Notes: generated from the sequence alone by a model not told the origin. A stretch of 64,000 nt of DNA from Spartobacteria bacterium (GCA_003134765.1 PLCM01000041.1:310001-374000), one strand, 5' to 3'; counted from the stretch's first letter, positions 37,145-46,711 are shown. A program made the numbers and translations.

Positions 37145-38223
37145 TACGCCGTTAACGATGATTCCTGCAGCCGCTCCAGCAGATCGGCGGCCTGAAGCGA
37201 TTTGATCATCTCGTCGAGATCGCCTTCCATGAAGCGATCCAGATTATACAGGGTTAGCCCGATGCGATGATCGGTCACCCGGTTCTGGGCATAATTGTAG
37301 GTCCGGATTTTTTCTTCGCGGCCGCCGGAGCCGATCTGGTTCTTGCGATGCGCGGAATATTTCGCTTCTTCTTCCCGCTGCTTTTCCTCGAGCAACCGCG
37401 CCCGCATGATCTTGAGCGCCTTTTCCTTGTTCTTCTGCTGGCTGCGCCCGTCCTGGCACCGCACGATCCGGCCCGTGGGAATGTGCATAATCTGGACGGC
37501 AGAATCGGTCGTGTTTACCCCCTGCCCGCCAGGTCCACCCGAGCGGCAAACTTCAATCCGCAGGTCTTCCGGTTTTAGTTCGAGATCGATTTCCTCCGCT
37601 TCCGGCAGCACGGCAACGGTCGCCGTGGAGGTGTGAATGCGGCCCTGCGCTTCGGTGGCAGGAACGCGCTGGACGCGGTGAACGCCGCTTTCGAAGCGAA
37701 GCGTCTTGAATACGTTCTCGCCCGAAACCTTGAAAATCGATTCCTTCAATCCACCCAGCTCCGATGGACTCGATTCCAGGTCTTCGATTTTGAGGCCCGT
37801 CGCTTCCGCGTACCGGTTATACATCCGGTAAAGATCGGCGGCGAAAATCGCCGCTTCGCTGCCTCCAGTGCCGGCGCGGATTTCCACGATCGCGTCGCGA
37901 TTCTCGTTCTCGTCGGGAGGCAGGAGCGCGATCTGAAATTCGCGTTCGAGATCATTGACGCGCTTTTGCAGATCGGGGATTTCATCTTCGGCCATTGCCG
38001 CGATCTCGACGTCGTTGGAGGCGGCCAGCTCTCGATTCTGATCGAGCTGCTCGCGGGCGATTTCCAATTCGTTCCAGCGCGCGAGCAATTGCTTCACGCT
38101 GGAATGTTCCCGCATGATTTCGCTGGCGCGCTTCCGGTTCTCGAAAAGCGCGGGGTCCGCGATCTCGCGTTCGAGCTGCTCGAAGCGCTCGCGCTTGCGT
38201 TCGGCTAACGAATTAAAGTCCAT
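37144..38223 (-). CDS. prfA: Peptide chain release factor 1
   Basis: 359 residues. RF1 recognises UAA and UAG in the ribosomal A site. PAT (188-190, in RVQRVPATEAQGRIHTST) is the codon-recognition tripeptide, and GGQ (232-234, in SGGPGGQGVNTT) triggers peptide release. GGQ is the target of the nearby PrmC. The length and full alignment are usual. ATG 38223 opens with MDFNSLAERK. It is preceded by rpmE and followed by the deaminase, prmC and murA on the same strand. Confidence 0.97.
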   Translation of the reverse strand: MDFNSLAERKRERFEQLEREIADPALFENRKRASEIMREHSSVKQLLARWNELEIAREQLDQNRELAASNDVEIAAMAEDEIPDLQKRVNDLEREFQIALLPPDENENRDAIVEIRAGTGGSEAAIFAADLYRMYNRYAEATGLKIEDLESSPSELGGLKESIFKVSGENVFKTLRFESGVHRVQRVPATEAQGRIHTSTATVAVLPEAEEIDLELKPEDLRIEVCRSGGPGGQGVNTTDSAVQIMHIPTGRIVRCQDGRSQQKNKEKALKIMRARLLEEKQREEEAKYSAHRKNQIGSGGREEKIRTYNYAQNRVTDHRIGLTLYNLDRFMEGDLDEMIKSLQAADLLERLQESSLTA

Positions 38224-38225
38224 TT

Positions 38226-38284
38226 GTTGTAGCCGTGGTCGTTGACCGCGGCTCCCGACCGGGATCGACGATCCCGGCTACAAT
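38226..38284. repeat. Inverted repeat GTAGCCGTGGTCGTTGACCGCGGC / GGGATCGACGATCCCGGCTAC
   Basis: Two palindromes, ccgtggtcgttgaccgcgg and gggatcgacgatccc, are flanked by tgtagcc and ggctaca ends. It lies in the 64-base gap between rpmE and prfA. Confidence 0.75.
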
Positions 38285-38287
38285 CCC

Positions 38288-38521
38288 CTAAGCTTTTCTT
38301 GGGGCGCTGGCGCGAGTGGCCTTGGTGCCGCCGTAACGCCGCGCGAACTTCTCCACGCGTCCGGCCGTATCGACGAACTTCTGTTCCCCGGTGAAAAACG
38401 GATGGCATGCCGCGCAGATGCCGATTTTGATGTCCCGCTTGGTGGAGCGCGTGTGATAGACAGCGCCGCAAGCGCAGACGATATCGGTCTCGTGATACTC
38501 AGGATGAATGTCCGCTTTCAT
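38288..38521 (-). CDS. rpmE: 50S ribosomal protein L31, zinc-binding form
   Basis: 77 residues. [20 protein letters not shown] starts the L31 sequence; Cys16, Cys18, Cys36 and Cys39 (CAC and CAAC) are the zinc ligands of the C+ type. [20 protein letters not shown] is the conserved second half, and a short basic tail (TRASAPRKA) follows. The longer frame upstream is not L31-like and is antisense to the ANL gene. Start at 38521, divergent from the ANL ligase 50 bases away. Confidence 0.95.
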   Translation of the reverse strand: MKADIHPEYHETDIVCACGAVYHTRSTKRDIKIGICAACHPFFTGEQKFVDTAGRVEKFARRYGGTKATRASAPRKA

Positions 38522-38571
38522 ATTTGGAAACGAGGGGCGAACTGTAGCCCGCTCTGGCACTCGCGCAAGGG

Positions 38572-39900
38572 ATGAAATCGGACGACCCCCTCCTCGCTGC
38601 CTGGGAGGCAACTCTGGCGCGCAAAGGGGACGCGCCGGCCATTTTCGACACCCGGGGCGAAGTGCTCCGGACGTTTCGCGAAGTCGATGAGCGAGCCGCC
38701 CTTCTTGGAAGTAAGATCGACTCCGGCGACATCTACCCGATCGACATCGGCAACCAGCCGGATTGGCCGTCCCTCCTCCTCGCGTGTTTGCGACGACAAG
38801 TCATTGCCCTGCCCCTGGAGAGTTCGATCAAGCCGCAGCAACGTGAATCAGCGCTCAGAATTTGCTCAGCCCGCGAACCCGGCGCCTGGGGCCACCGGCT
38901 GCCGGTCTTGTTGAAACTGACCTCCGGAACAACCGCCGCTCCCCGGGTGATTCGTTTCCGCAGCGAACAGCTCCTCGTCGATTGCATCCAGATTTGCGAC
39001 ACCATGGGAATTGGACCGGACGACCTGAATTTTGGCGTCATTCCCCTTTCCCATTCCTACGGCTTCAGCAATCTGGTCACGCCCCTTCTCGTGCGCGGCG
39101 TCCGGGTCGTCCTGAGCCGCGACCGAATGCCGCGCGCGCTTCTCGACGACCTCGCGCACACCGGGGCCACGGTATTTCCCGGAATGCCGGTTTTCTACCA
39201 GGCGTTTTGCGAGATGGAAAACGCACCCTCCCTGCCGAAGTTGCGGCTCTGCATCTCGGCCGGAGCGCCGTTGCCGCTCGAGGTGGCGAAGAAGTTTCGG
39301 GAGAAATTCCAGCGCTCAATCCACTCGTTTTACGGTTCGTCGGAATGCGGCGGGATTTGTTACGATCGCGAAGCGCGCCTGGAGGAACCCGGCTTTGTCG
39401 GGCAACCGATGGAGGGGGTGCAATTGGACCCGCTGGAGCCGGGTGCGCCCGCGGGCCGGTTCCGCGTGCAAAGCGCAGCCGCTGGTGACGGTTATTTTCC
39501 CGAGCCGGACGAGGAAAAACTGGGCGGCGGGTTTTTTGTTCCCGACGACTTGTTGACTGCGAACGAGGACGGCTTCCGGATCGTCGGCCGCCTCTCCGAT
39601 GTCATTAACGTCGCCGGGAAAAAAGTGAACCCGGCCGAAGTGGAAGCCGAGCTGCTTCGCTGTCCGGGAGTTCGCGCCGCCGTTGTTTTCGGCCGCGAAT
39701 CGCTCCTCCGTAACGAAGAAGTAGCCGCGTGCGTCGCGGCGGGCGCGAATGTGCGCGAAACGGACCTGCTCGAGTTTTGCCGCGCCCGCCTGAGCGGTTG
39801 GCAGGTCCCGAAACGGATTTTTCTTGTCGCTGAAATTCCCGTGAACGAACGGGGAAAGGTGAACCGGCGCGAGCTGGCCCAACGATACGGCGCGCGTTGA
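38572..39900 (+). CDS. ANL-superfamily acyl-CoA synthetase/AMP-ligase
   Basis: 442 residues. Adenylate-forming enzyme that activates a carboxylate with [18 protein letters not shown] is the P-loop-like A3 motif, [13 protein letters not shown] the A5 motif, [18 protein letters not shown] the hinge, and [11 protein letters not shown] has the C-domain catalytic lysine. The short N-domain (about 100 residues before the P-loop motif) is below the usual ANL length of 500-600. The substrate cannot be predicted; a fatty or small aryl acid is likely. It is alone on the plus strand, divergent from rpmE. Confidence 0.9.
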   Translation: MKSDDPLLAAWEATLARKGDAPAIFDTRGEVLRTFREVDERAALLGSKIDSGDIYPIDIGNQPDWPSLLLACLRRQVIALPLESSIKPQQRESALRICSAREPGAWGHRLPVLLKLTSGTTAAPRVIRFRSEQLLVDCIQICDTMGIGPDDLNFGVIPLSHSYGFSNLVTPLLVRGVRVVLSRDRMPRALLDDLAHTGATVFPGMPVFYQAFCEMENAPSLPKLRLCISAGAPLPLEVAKKFREKFQRSIHSFYGSSECGGICYDREARLEEPGFVGQPMEGVQLDPLEPGAPAGRFRVQSAAAGDGYFPEPDEEKLGGGFFVPDDLLTANEDGFRIVGRLSDVINVAGKKVNPAEVEAELLRCPGVRAAVVFGRESLLRNEEVAACVAAGANVRETDLLEFCRARLSGWQVPKRIFLVAEIPVNERGKVNRRELAQRYGAR

Positions 39901-39964
39901 TTTCGCCGAAACAGACGGTCAATCTTCGGGCGATTTTCGAATTAAGGATAAACAAGGAACCATC

Positions 39965-40081
39965 ATGCGTACAATTCTATTTTCCTGCCTCGCTGCCGTC
40001 ATTCTCCTGGGCGCCTTCAGCGGCTGCTCCACCTCCGTCAGGACCGATAGCGGTCATGGCGTCACGGCCGGCGTGCATTAA
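39965..40081 (+). CDS. Very small lipoprotein (38 residues)
   Basis: MRTILFSCLAAVILLGAFSG then Cys21 is a clear lipoprotein signal. The mature part has about 18 residues (CSTSVRTDSGHGVTAGVH). AAGGA lies seven bases before the ATG. It may be a genuine micro-lipoprotein or the surviving 5' end of the decayed gene that follows. Confidence 0.55.
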   Translation: MRTILFSCLAAVILLGAFSGCSTSVRTDSGHGVTAGVH

Positions 40082-40104
40082 ACAAGGAGAGGCAGTTTCC
40101 AAAC

Positions 40105-40461
40105 CGCCCGTTTGGATATGGCGCGGATAGCACCAAGGGTTCATGACCCGGCGCTATCGCCGCGGGGAGAACCTGGCCATAGCCGACGACTTCATGGCAG
40201 GATCGACGTTTCAAAAAGTTCGATCGTAAGACGGACGCAGACCACCGGGGCAATTTCGAGTTCAAGCAGGTCCCCGCGGGCGAATACTACATTTTCGGCC
40301 TGGTCCAGTGGAATGATCAGGACCTCTTTCCAGAATTCGCCAAGTCACAATGGGCCTGTGAGCGCATCAGGGTGGGGCGCGGCCAGACCGTCAGGGTTAG
40401 GGCCACGCACAATCCCAATCACTCGCACATCATTCTTGGACCGATTTTGACGCTCCCATGA
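40105..40461 (+). pseudogene. Frameshifted remnant of an exported carboxypeptidase-regulatory-like protein
   Basis: Coding-like pieces occur in three successive frames. The first is RPFGYGADSTKGS (about 40105-40143); the second is MTRRYRRGENLAIADDFMAG ending at 40227; the third is KTDADHRGNFEFKQVPAGEY, continuing IFGLVQWNDQDLFPEF to the TGA at 40461. Together they read like one carboxypeptidase-regulatory domain of the DxxGxFxFxxVPAGxY type. At least two frameshifts separate the pieces, so the gene is probably dead or the assembly has errors. An ancestral link with the small lipoprotein at 39965 is possible. Confidence 0.6.
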
Positions 40462-40529
40462 TGCGAGATTCCAAACTCAATCCTATGAAAGCACCCCCAT
40501 CATTCATCTCTTTCCGTTCTCGCAGCAGC

Positions 40530-40625
40530 AACCGCCGCTCCTTGAAGTGCCACGACGCTGGGATTGGAGGCGGCATTTTCTCTCAACGGCCTGAGGGCAG
40601 GCCGTCTCCAGAAGCGAGAAAGAAA
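40530..40625. repeat. Short inverted motifs (GCCGCTCCTTGAAG; GGCCTGAGGGCAGGCC)
   Basis: gccgctccttgaagtgcc resembles one arm of the repeat at 53292-53360, and ggcctgagggcaggcc is a small hairpin. The 40462-40671 gap holds no gene otherwise. Confidence 0.5.
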
Positions 40626-40671
40626 AACTGCTTTCCATTTTGCCGGAAGCAGGCATGTCTAACATAGGGCA

Positions 40672-42978
40672 TTGCGGGCGAACCCAGGCCGCAGACCCGC
40701 CCCGATTTTCATCGTGAACGAAGCGACGCCGAGCCATTCCGACACCGCGCCAGGCGGGCGCGTCCTCGTGCTCGAGTCGGACCTGGACCTCACGGAGAAA
40801 ATTCGGGCCGCGCTTCATGAAGCCGCCCCTTCCGCGCAGGTCGATGTCGCCCCGACTCTCGGGCAGGCCCAGGACCTCGTCCTCAATGCCAAGCCGGACC
40901 TGTTCGTGCTCGACGTGGACGCCGTTCCCGATCTGGGACAGGAATTTCTCTACGACCTCCGCACCAGCCACCCGAACGCGCGGGCGATCGTTCTGACTGG
41001 CCCGCATTTCACTGCCCACCGCGAGCAAGCGGCCAGTCTCGGCGCGATTCATTTTCTCGAAAAACCATTCCCGCACGCCGATTTCGTCGATCTCGTCCAG
41101 GCGCTTCTTTCGCCTTCGAGCAAACCGGACAGCGAGAAATTTCAGGGCACGCTCAGCGACCTGCATCTGGCCGATATCATCCAGCTCAAATGCATGGCCG
41201 GCTCGTCCGCGGTGCTGCAATTTACCGGCCCGAAGGGTGAAAAAGCGCGGGTCTATTTCGATGGCGGGCAGGTCCGCCACGCCACCGCGCCCGGCAAGGA
41301 GGGGGTCGCCGCGTTCAACGAAATCGTGAATTGGAAGGGCGGGCAGATTTCCGAAGTGGCCGGCGCGGATGCGAGTCCGCGCACGATCAATCTCGACTGG
41401 CAGATCTTGCTCATGGACGCCGTCCGCGAGATCGATGAAACGCGCTCGAGCGAATCGGTCGCGACCATGCCGCGAACCTCAGGCGGCCGCAAGGTTCTGG
41501 TGATCGACGACAGCCTGATGCTGCTTAGTTTTGTTAAGGAGATTTTATCGGAAGCGAACTACGAAGTGAGCACAGCGGCGACCGCGGCCGAAGGACTCGC
41601 GGCGGCGACGAACGATCCGCCGAACCTCATCCTGCTCGATTATGTTCTGCCCGATATGAAGGGCGACGAGGTTTGCCAGCGCCTGGCGGAGAACGCCGCC
41701 ACGGCCAGGGTGCCGATCGTTTACATGTCGGGTTTCGGAACGGACCTCCAGCCGGACCAAATCAAGAGCGCGAGCGTGATAGGATCATTGAACAAACCGT
41801 TCACTTCTGATTTGTTAACCAAAACGGTGGAGAATTACATGCCCAAGGACCCGAGCGAATCAGCGCAGCCAGAAACCGATGCGGCCGAGGAAGAACAATC
41901 TTCGGCTCCGTCCGAGAACGCCTGGACGGCGCCGGTTTGGCCGCCCGAGAAAACCCCGCAGGAACTCGACCCGGAACCGACCGCGGCGAACGAACCGGTC
42001 TGGCCAGAACCCAGCAACGAGCCTTCACTGCGAACAAGTGAAACCGCCGAAATTGCATCGGCGGCCGGCGCCACCAGCGATGCCTGGTGGAGCGCACCGG
42101 TGACAACCTCCTCCTGGCCCGAGTCGCAACCGGCGGACACGTCTTCCACATTCGAATCCGCTGCACCTGTTGCGGGCGAAGAGCGGCTCCCGGTCAACGG
42201 CGCGTTTTTCTCCGGCGACACGACCTTCTTTTCGCTCAACGGCGCGCTCCACACGATCGGGAAAGAAAAGCTCACCGGCACTCTGCGTTCCTTCTGGAAC
42301 AAGGCCACGGTCGATCTGCTCGCAAAAGAGGGCGCCATCATTCTTGTCACCACCGCCGATCCGGTTCTCTATTGCCCCGAGGCGCCGATCACCCTGGTCA
42401 ACGTGGACGCAGAACAAACCGAGAAAGGCCGCGCGGAACAGCGCGAGACCGGCTGCCCGCTTTTCCTGACGCTCGCGCGGCAGGGGTTAATTCTGCACGA
42501 ACCCGCGGTCCAGCTCGTGCAGCACTACGGTCAGAAACTTTTCGCCCAGCTTTGGACGGCGGAAAGGGTCCGTTTCGTCTTCGAGCAAAGCGACACGCTC
42601 CCTGACTTTTGCAACGAGGTGCCAGGCGAAGCAGACATCGACCATTGGGCCCTCACCACTCTGCGCTGCATCCAGTTTCAGGAACTCGGTGAAACGCCCG
42701 AGATCGAGTCCGGCTCCATCCCAGCCTATACGCGCGACGGTTACGAGCGCGTGCAAAACCTTCGTCTGACCGTCGCGGAGGCGCAGTTCGCTTCCCAGTT
42801 TAATGGCGCCCGCTCCGTCGCACAGATCGCGAAAAACCTCCGGCTCGATTTCAAATTCGCGCGGCTTACCCTCTTCCGGTTCCTCGCTCTCGAGATCGTC
42901 GAGTGCTGGCCCCCGGCCGCCACGACCGCGAAACCGGAGCGCCGCGGGTTCTTCCAAAAGCTCGGGTTCGGCGAATAG
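40672..42978 (+). CDS. Double-receiver response regulator with two PATAN/DUF4388 domains
   Basis: 768 residues as drawn. A first receiver domain (30-145; phosphoacceptor Asp81, Lys131) is followed by a PATAN/DUF4388 domain (about 156-250, FQGTLSDLHLADIIQLKCMA). The second receiver is at 273-390 (VLVIDDS, acceptor Asp323, Lys375 in NKPF). A Pro/Glu/Ser-rich linker leads to another PATAN-like region (about 505-640, ALHTIGKEKLTGTLRSFWNK). Such proteins relay histidine-kinase signals without DNA binding. TTG 40672 is the first start and GTG 40714 (MNEATPSHSD) is an equally good choice. It sits 15 bases before ppk1, so it may control or respond to polyphosphate metabolism. Confidence 0.88.
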   Translation: MRANPGRRPAPIFIVNEATPSHSDTAPGGRVLVLESDLDLTEKIRAALHEAAPSAQVDVAPTLGQAQDLVLNAKPDLFVLDVDAVPDLGQEFLYDLRTSHPNARAIVLTGPHFTAHREQAASLGAIHFLEKPFPHADFVDLVQALLSPSSKPDSEKFQGTLSDLHLADIIQLKCMAGSSAVLQFTGPKGEKARVYFDGGQVRHATAPGKEGVAAFNEIVNWKGGQISEVAGADASPRTINLDWQILLMDAVREIDETRSSESVATMPRTSGGRKVLVIDDSLMLLSFVKEILSEANYEVSTAATAAEGLAAATNDPPNLILLDYVLPDMKGDEVCQRLAENAATARVPIVYMSGFGTDLQPDQIKSASVIGSLNKPFTSDLLTKTVENYMPKDPSESAQPETDAAEEEQSSAPSENAWTAPVWPPEKTPQELDPEPTAANEPVWPEPSNEPSLRTSETAEIASAAGATSDAWWSAPVTTSSWPESQPADTSSTFESAAPVAGEERLPVNGAFFSGDTTFFSLNGALHTIGKEKLTGTLRSFWNKATVDLLAKEGAIILVTTADPVLYCPEAPITLVNVDAEQTEKGRAEQRETGCPLFLTLARQGLILHEPAVQLVQHYGQKLFAQLWTAERVRFVFEQSDTLPDFCNEVPGEADIDHWALTTLRCIQFQELGETPEIESGSIPAYTRDGYERVQNLRLTVAEAQFASQFNGARSVAQIAKNLRLDFKFARLTLFRFLALEIVECWPPAATTAKPERRGFFQKLGFGE

Positions 42979-42993
42979 TCCGGCGAGGGCGCG

Positions 42994-45219
42994 ATGCAGG
43001 CGAAAACGGAACCCGCGCCGCCGGCCGAGCCGTCGAATGTTATTCCGCTCGCGCCGCCTTCTGAGAACGGCCAGCACTCCCGCTTTTCCGCGCCCGAGAA
43101 TTTCATCAACCGCGAGTTAAGCTGGCTGGAATTCAACCGGCGCGTCCTCGAAGAAGCGCAGGACCCGACCCAGCCGCTCATCGAGCGGGTGAAATTCCTC
43201 ACGATTTTTAGCGGGAACCTCGATGAGTTTTTCGAGATCCGCGTCGCCGGCATCAAACAACAGATCGAGAGCGAGACAAGCGACGTCGGCCCCGATGGCT
43301 TGAGTCCGACGGAAACGTTCAATGCCATCCAGCGCACGGTGCGCGAAATGGTCGCGACGGAATACGCGCTTTGGAACGACGATATCTCGCCGGCCCTGGA
43401 GAAGAACGGCATCCGCATCCACGACGTTGCCGGCCTGAATGCGAAACGAAGCGCCTGGGTCCAGCGTTATTTTCGGGATGAGGTTTTCCCGATGCTCACG
43501 CCGCTCGCCGTCGATGCGAGCCATCCCTTCCCGCAGCTCCTCAACAAAAGCCACAATCTGCTCGTGCGCGCGCGGAGTGGCCGCGGCGGCGAACTTCTTC
43601 ACGCCATTGTCCAGGTGCCGCGGGTTTTGCCGCGCCTGATCCTCATGCCCCGCGGTAAGGGGGAGGACGAACCGTGGGACTACATCCATCTCTCGGCGCT
43701 CATCAAACATCACATCGGAGATCTTTTTCCCGGCCTCATTCTCGATGGCGCCCACGCTTTTCGCGTCACCCGCAACAGCGATCTCTACATCGACGAGGAA
43801 GAAGCCGACAATCTGCTCCGCAGCATCGAACAGGAGCTGCGACGTTCGAGCCGCGGCGATGCCGTGCGACTCGAAGTGGAAGCCGATTGCCCGAAGGATT
43901 TTCGGGAATTGCTCCTGGAGTTTTTCGACCTGGGCGAAATGGACCTCTACAAAGTGGATGGCCCCCTTTCGATGCCGCATCTTGCGCCCCTGGTGGCGAA
44001 CGACGCTTTCGCCAAACTCAAGGACCGCGTCTTCCAGCCCGCGCGCGACCCGGCCCTGCCGCCGCACGCCAACATTTTCGAAGTGATGCGCAAACAGGAT
44101 GTCCTCCTGCATCATCCCTACGAGAGTTACGATCCGGTGGTCGAATTCATCGAGGGTGCCGCGCAGGATCCACAGGTGCTCGCGATCAAGATCACGCTCT
44201 ATCGCACGAGTGGCGATTCGCCCATCGTCGAAGCGCTCATGCACGCGGCCATCGCGGGGAAACAGGTGACCGCACTCGTGGAACTAAGGGCGCGCTTCGA
44301 CGAGGCCGCCAACATCCAGTGGGCTCGTCGCCTCGAGGAAGCCGGAGCCCATGTCGTCTATGGCGTCGTCGGCCTGAAAACCCATTGCAAGGCGCTCCTC
44401 ATCATACGGCGCGATGCCGACCGGCTCCGCCAATATGTGCACCTGGGCACCGGTAATTATCATCCACGCACGGCCCGCATTTACACCGACTTCAGCCTGT
44501 TCACGACAAACCCCCAGATCACGGAAGGCGTTGCGATTGTTTTTAACACTCTCACCGGGCTCGCTAGTTATCCCGGCTCGGAAAAACTGCTGGTGGCGCC
44601 GTTCGATCTCAGCCAGCGCCTCATCGAAATGATCGAGCGCGAACGCGATCTTGCGCTCGCCGGCCGCTCGGGACGCATCGTCGCAAAGCTGAATTCCCTG
44701 GTCGATCCCGGGATTATCGAAAAACTCTACGAAGCGTCGTGCGCCGGAGTGAAGATCGACCTGATCGTCCGCGGCATTTGTTGCCTGCGTCCAAAGATTC
44801 CGAACCTGAGCGAAAACATCCGCGTCATCAGCATCGTCGGCCGCTTTCTCGAGCACAGCCGCATCTATTATTTCGAGAACGCCGGCAACCCGAACCTCTA
44901 TCTCGCCAGCGCGGATTGGATGCCGCGCAATTTCGTTCGCCGCGTCGAGATCGCTTTCCCGATCGAAGACCCGACTCTGCGCGATGAGGTCATCAACGAA
45001 GTGCTCCCGTGCTTCCTCAACGATCGCATCAAAGCGCGTGAACTTCAGGCCGATGGATCCTACGTGCGCTTGAAACCTGAAGAAGGCGCGCCGCGCTTGC
45101 AGGCCCAGCTGCATTTCCGCGAACGTTCGCGCGGTCAGGCCCGCAAACTCGCTGAGTCCCAGAAAACGCCGATGATCCGGCTCACTCCCATCACCACTCC
45201 CCACGAAAAAACTTCATGA
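42994..45219 (+). CDS. ppk1: Polyphosphate kinase 1
   Basis: 741 residues. Makes polyphosphate from ATP, reversibly, at the membrane. FINRELSWLEFNRRVLEEAQ is the standard N-domain start. The catalytic His464 (KTHCKALLIIR) and His621 (LEHSRIYYFEN) and LGTGNYHPRTARIYTDF are intact. ATG 42994 follows the regulator by 15 bases, and the TGA overlaps the ATG of ppgK by four bases, so the polyphosphate made here may feed that kinase. The N-terminal extension (about 30 residues) is Pro/Ala-rich. Confidence 0.97.
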   Translation: MQAKTEPAPPAEPSNVIPLAPPSENGQHSRFSAPENFINRELSWLEFNRRVLEEAQDPTQPLIERVKFLTIFSGNLDEFFEIRVAGIKQQIESETSDVGPDGLSPTETFNAIQRTVREMVATEYALWNDDISPALEKNGIRIHDVAGLNAKRSAWVQRYFRDEVFPMLTPLAVDASHPFPQLLNKSHNLLVRARSGRGGELLHAIVQVPRVLPRLILMPRGKGEDEPWDYIHLSALIKHHIGDLFPGLILDGAHAFRVTRNSDLYIDEEEADNLLRSIEQELRRSSRGDAVRLEVEADCPKDFRELLLEFFDLGEMDLYKVDGPLSMPHLAPLVANDAFAKLKDRVFQPARDPALPPHANIFEVMRKQDVLLHHPYESYDPVVEFIEGAAQDPQVLAIKITLYRTSGDSPIVEALMHAAIAGKQVTALVELRARFDEAANIQWARRLEEAGAHVVYGVVGLKTHCKALLIIRRDADRLRQYVHLGTGNYHPRTARIYTDFSLFTTNPQITEGVAIVFNTLTGLASYPGSEKLLVAPFDLSQRLIEMIERERDLALAGRSGRIVAKLNSLVDPGIIEKLYEASCAGVKIDLIVRGICCLRPKIPNLSENIRVISIVGRFLEHSRIYYFENAGNPNLYLASADWMPRNFVRRVEIAFPIEDPTLRDEVINEVLPCFLNDRIKARELQADGSYVRLKPEEGAPRLQAQLHFRERSRGQARKLAESQKTPMIRLTPITTPHEKTS

Positions 45220-45899
45220 AAAAAATCCTCGTTATCGATATCGGCGGCACCCGCGTAAAGCTCATGATCTCCCGGAAAGAAAAACGTAAATTCGATTCCG
45301 GAATGAAGCTGTCTCCGAAACAATTGATCTCTCAGGTAAAAAAAACCGCCGAAGGCTGGAAGTACGACGCAATTTCGATCGGGTTCCCCGCCCCGGTCAT
45401 CAAGGGCCGGATCACAAAGAACCCGAAGCATCTTGCGCCCGGCTGGGTGGGCTGGAACTTCAACAAGTCGTTAGGTAAACCCACCCGGGTCCTGAACGAC
45501 GCCGCCATGCAGGCCCTGGGCAGTTATCGCGGCGGCCGCATGCTGTTCCTCGGGCTCGGCACCGGTCTGGGGTCCGCCCTGGCTTGGTCCAGGAACCTGA
45601 TGCCGCTCGAGTTAGGCGACCTTCCTTATGAAGGCGGCATCATCGAAGCATACCTGGGCAAGCCGGGCCTCGAGCGCCTCGGCAAAAGAGAATGGATGCG
45701 CCACGTCCTTTTTTGTCTGAAACAACTCAAGCTTTCTTTCATCGCTGATTACATCGTTCTCGGTGGCGGCAACGCCAAGCAATTCGCAACCCTGCCCGCC
45801 AGCATCGAACTGGGCCACAACCGCAACGCCTACCTCGGCGGCCTCCGGATGTGGGAAACCGACCCCAAGACCCGTCGCCCTAAGTGGAACGTGATTTGA
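45216..45899 (+). CDS. ppgK: ROK-type polyphosphate glucokinase
   Basis: 227 residues. KKILVIDIGGTRVKLMIS is the ROK/ASKHA phosphate-binding start (DIGGT 8-12), GLGTGLGSALAW the second phosphate loop, and AYLGKPGLERLGKREWM near 145-170 is typical of polyphosphate glucokinases. ATG overlaps the ppk1 stop (ATGA), so synthesis and use of polyphosphate are coupled at translation. Polyphosphate as donor is well supported by family and context; a strictly ATP-dependent kinase is less likely. The CxCGxxGCxE zinc motif of other ROK kinases is absent, as usual for PpgK. Confidence 0.9.
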   Translation: MKKILVIDIGGTRVKLMISRKEKRKFDSGMKLSPKQLISQVKKTAEGWKYDAISIGFPAPVIKGRITKNPKHLAPGWVGWNFNKSLGKPTRVLNDAAMQALGSYRGGRMLFLGLGTGLGSALAWSRNLMPLELGDLPYEGGIIEAYLGKPGLERLGKREWMRHVLFCLKQLKLSFIADYIVLGGGNAKQFATLPASIELGHNRNAYLGGLRMWETDPKTRRPKWNVI

Positions 45900-45918
45900 C
45901 GCGCCGCTCCGACTCCAA

Positions 45919-46314
45919 ATGAGCCAACCAGCCGCGAGCCGGCACCTTCTCGGGCTTCGCACGGTTATCTATCATGCGCCCGACTTGGACAAAGCAAAGG
46001 CGTGGTATTCGTCGGTCCTTGGAATTGGCCCCTACTTCGACCATCCCTTTTACGTCGGTTATAACGTAGGCGGCTACGAATTGGGTCTCGACCCAGACGC
46101 TTCTCCTGCGCCCGGCGGAAACGCCGGTTCGGTGACATACTGGGGAGTCTCCGACGCACAAGCCGCGTTCGATCGCCTGATTTCTCTGGGCGCCACCGGG
46201 CGATCTGCTCCACAGGATGTTGGCGGGGGCATTCGCGTCGCCTCGGTGCTCGATCCCTTTGGCAATATTCTTGGCATCATTCAGAATCCACACTTCAAGC
46301 TTCCGGAGGCGTAA
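45919..46314 (+). CDS. VOC-superfamily (glyoxalase/bleomycin-resistance-like) protein
   Basis: 131 residues. The two beta-alpha-beta-beta-beta halves of VOC proteins are visible: RTVIYHAPDLDKAKAWYSSV then FYVGYNVGGYELGLD, and VTYWGVSDAQAAFDRLISLG then RVASVLDPFGNILGIIQNPH. The metal-type residues (His, Glu) sit on the first and last strands. No substrate can be inferred. A second VOC gene follows 35 bases after the stop on the same strand. Confidence 0.88.
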   Translation: MSQPAASRHLLGLRTVIYHAPDLDKAKAWYSSVLGIGPYFDHPFYVGYNVGGYELGLDPDASPAPGGNAGSVTYWGVSDAQAAFDRLISLGATGRSAPQDVGGGIRVASVLDPFGNILGIIQNPHFKLPEA

Positions 46315-46348
46315 GGGACACGTCTGACGAAGCGAGGCGATTAAGGTT

Positions 46349-46711
46349 ATGACTCCAACATTGCCAAACGGTAAAATCTGTTACATCGAGATGCCGGCGA
46401 CCGACATCAAGCGCTCGGCTGACTTCTATGAAAAAGTTTTGGGCTGGCAGCTCAGGCAGCGCGGCGACGGAGCGATCGCGTTCGACGATGGCGTAGGCCA
46501 GGTCAGCGGGACTTGGGTCACCGGCCGACCACCGGCGGTGCCCGGGCTGCTCATTTACATCATGGCGGATAGCGTGGCCGCCACGATTGACGCCCTCGTT
46601 GCCCACGGCGGCGAACTGGTCCAGCCGATCGGGGCGGATGCACCGGAAATCACCGCGCGTTTCCGCGACCCCGGAGGAAATGTGATCGGCCTCTACCAGC
46701 AACCAAACTGA
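46349..46711 (+). CDS. VOC-superfamily protein (EhpR/PhnB-like)
   Basis: 120 residues. KICYIEMPATDIKRSADFYE then KVLGWQLRQRGDGAIAFDDG, and VAATIDALVAHGGELVQPIG then TARFRDPGGNVIGLYQQPN, are the two VOC repeats. This one is of the MPATD subgroup common in soil bacteria. ATG 46349; the gene is close behind another VOC gene. The following DUF3303 remnant is commonly linked with such small proteins, but no joint role is known. Confidence 0.88.
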   Translation: MTPTLPNGKICYIEMPATDIKRSADFYEKVLGWQLRQRGDGAIAFDDGVGQVSGTWVTGRPPAVPGLLIYIMADSVAATIDALVAHGGELVQPIGADAPEITARFRDPGGNVIGLYQQPN

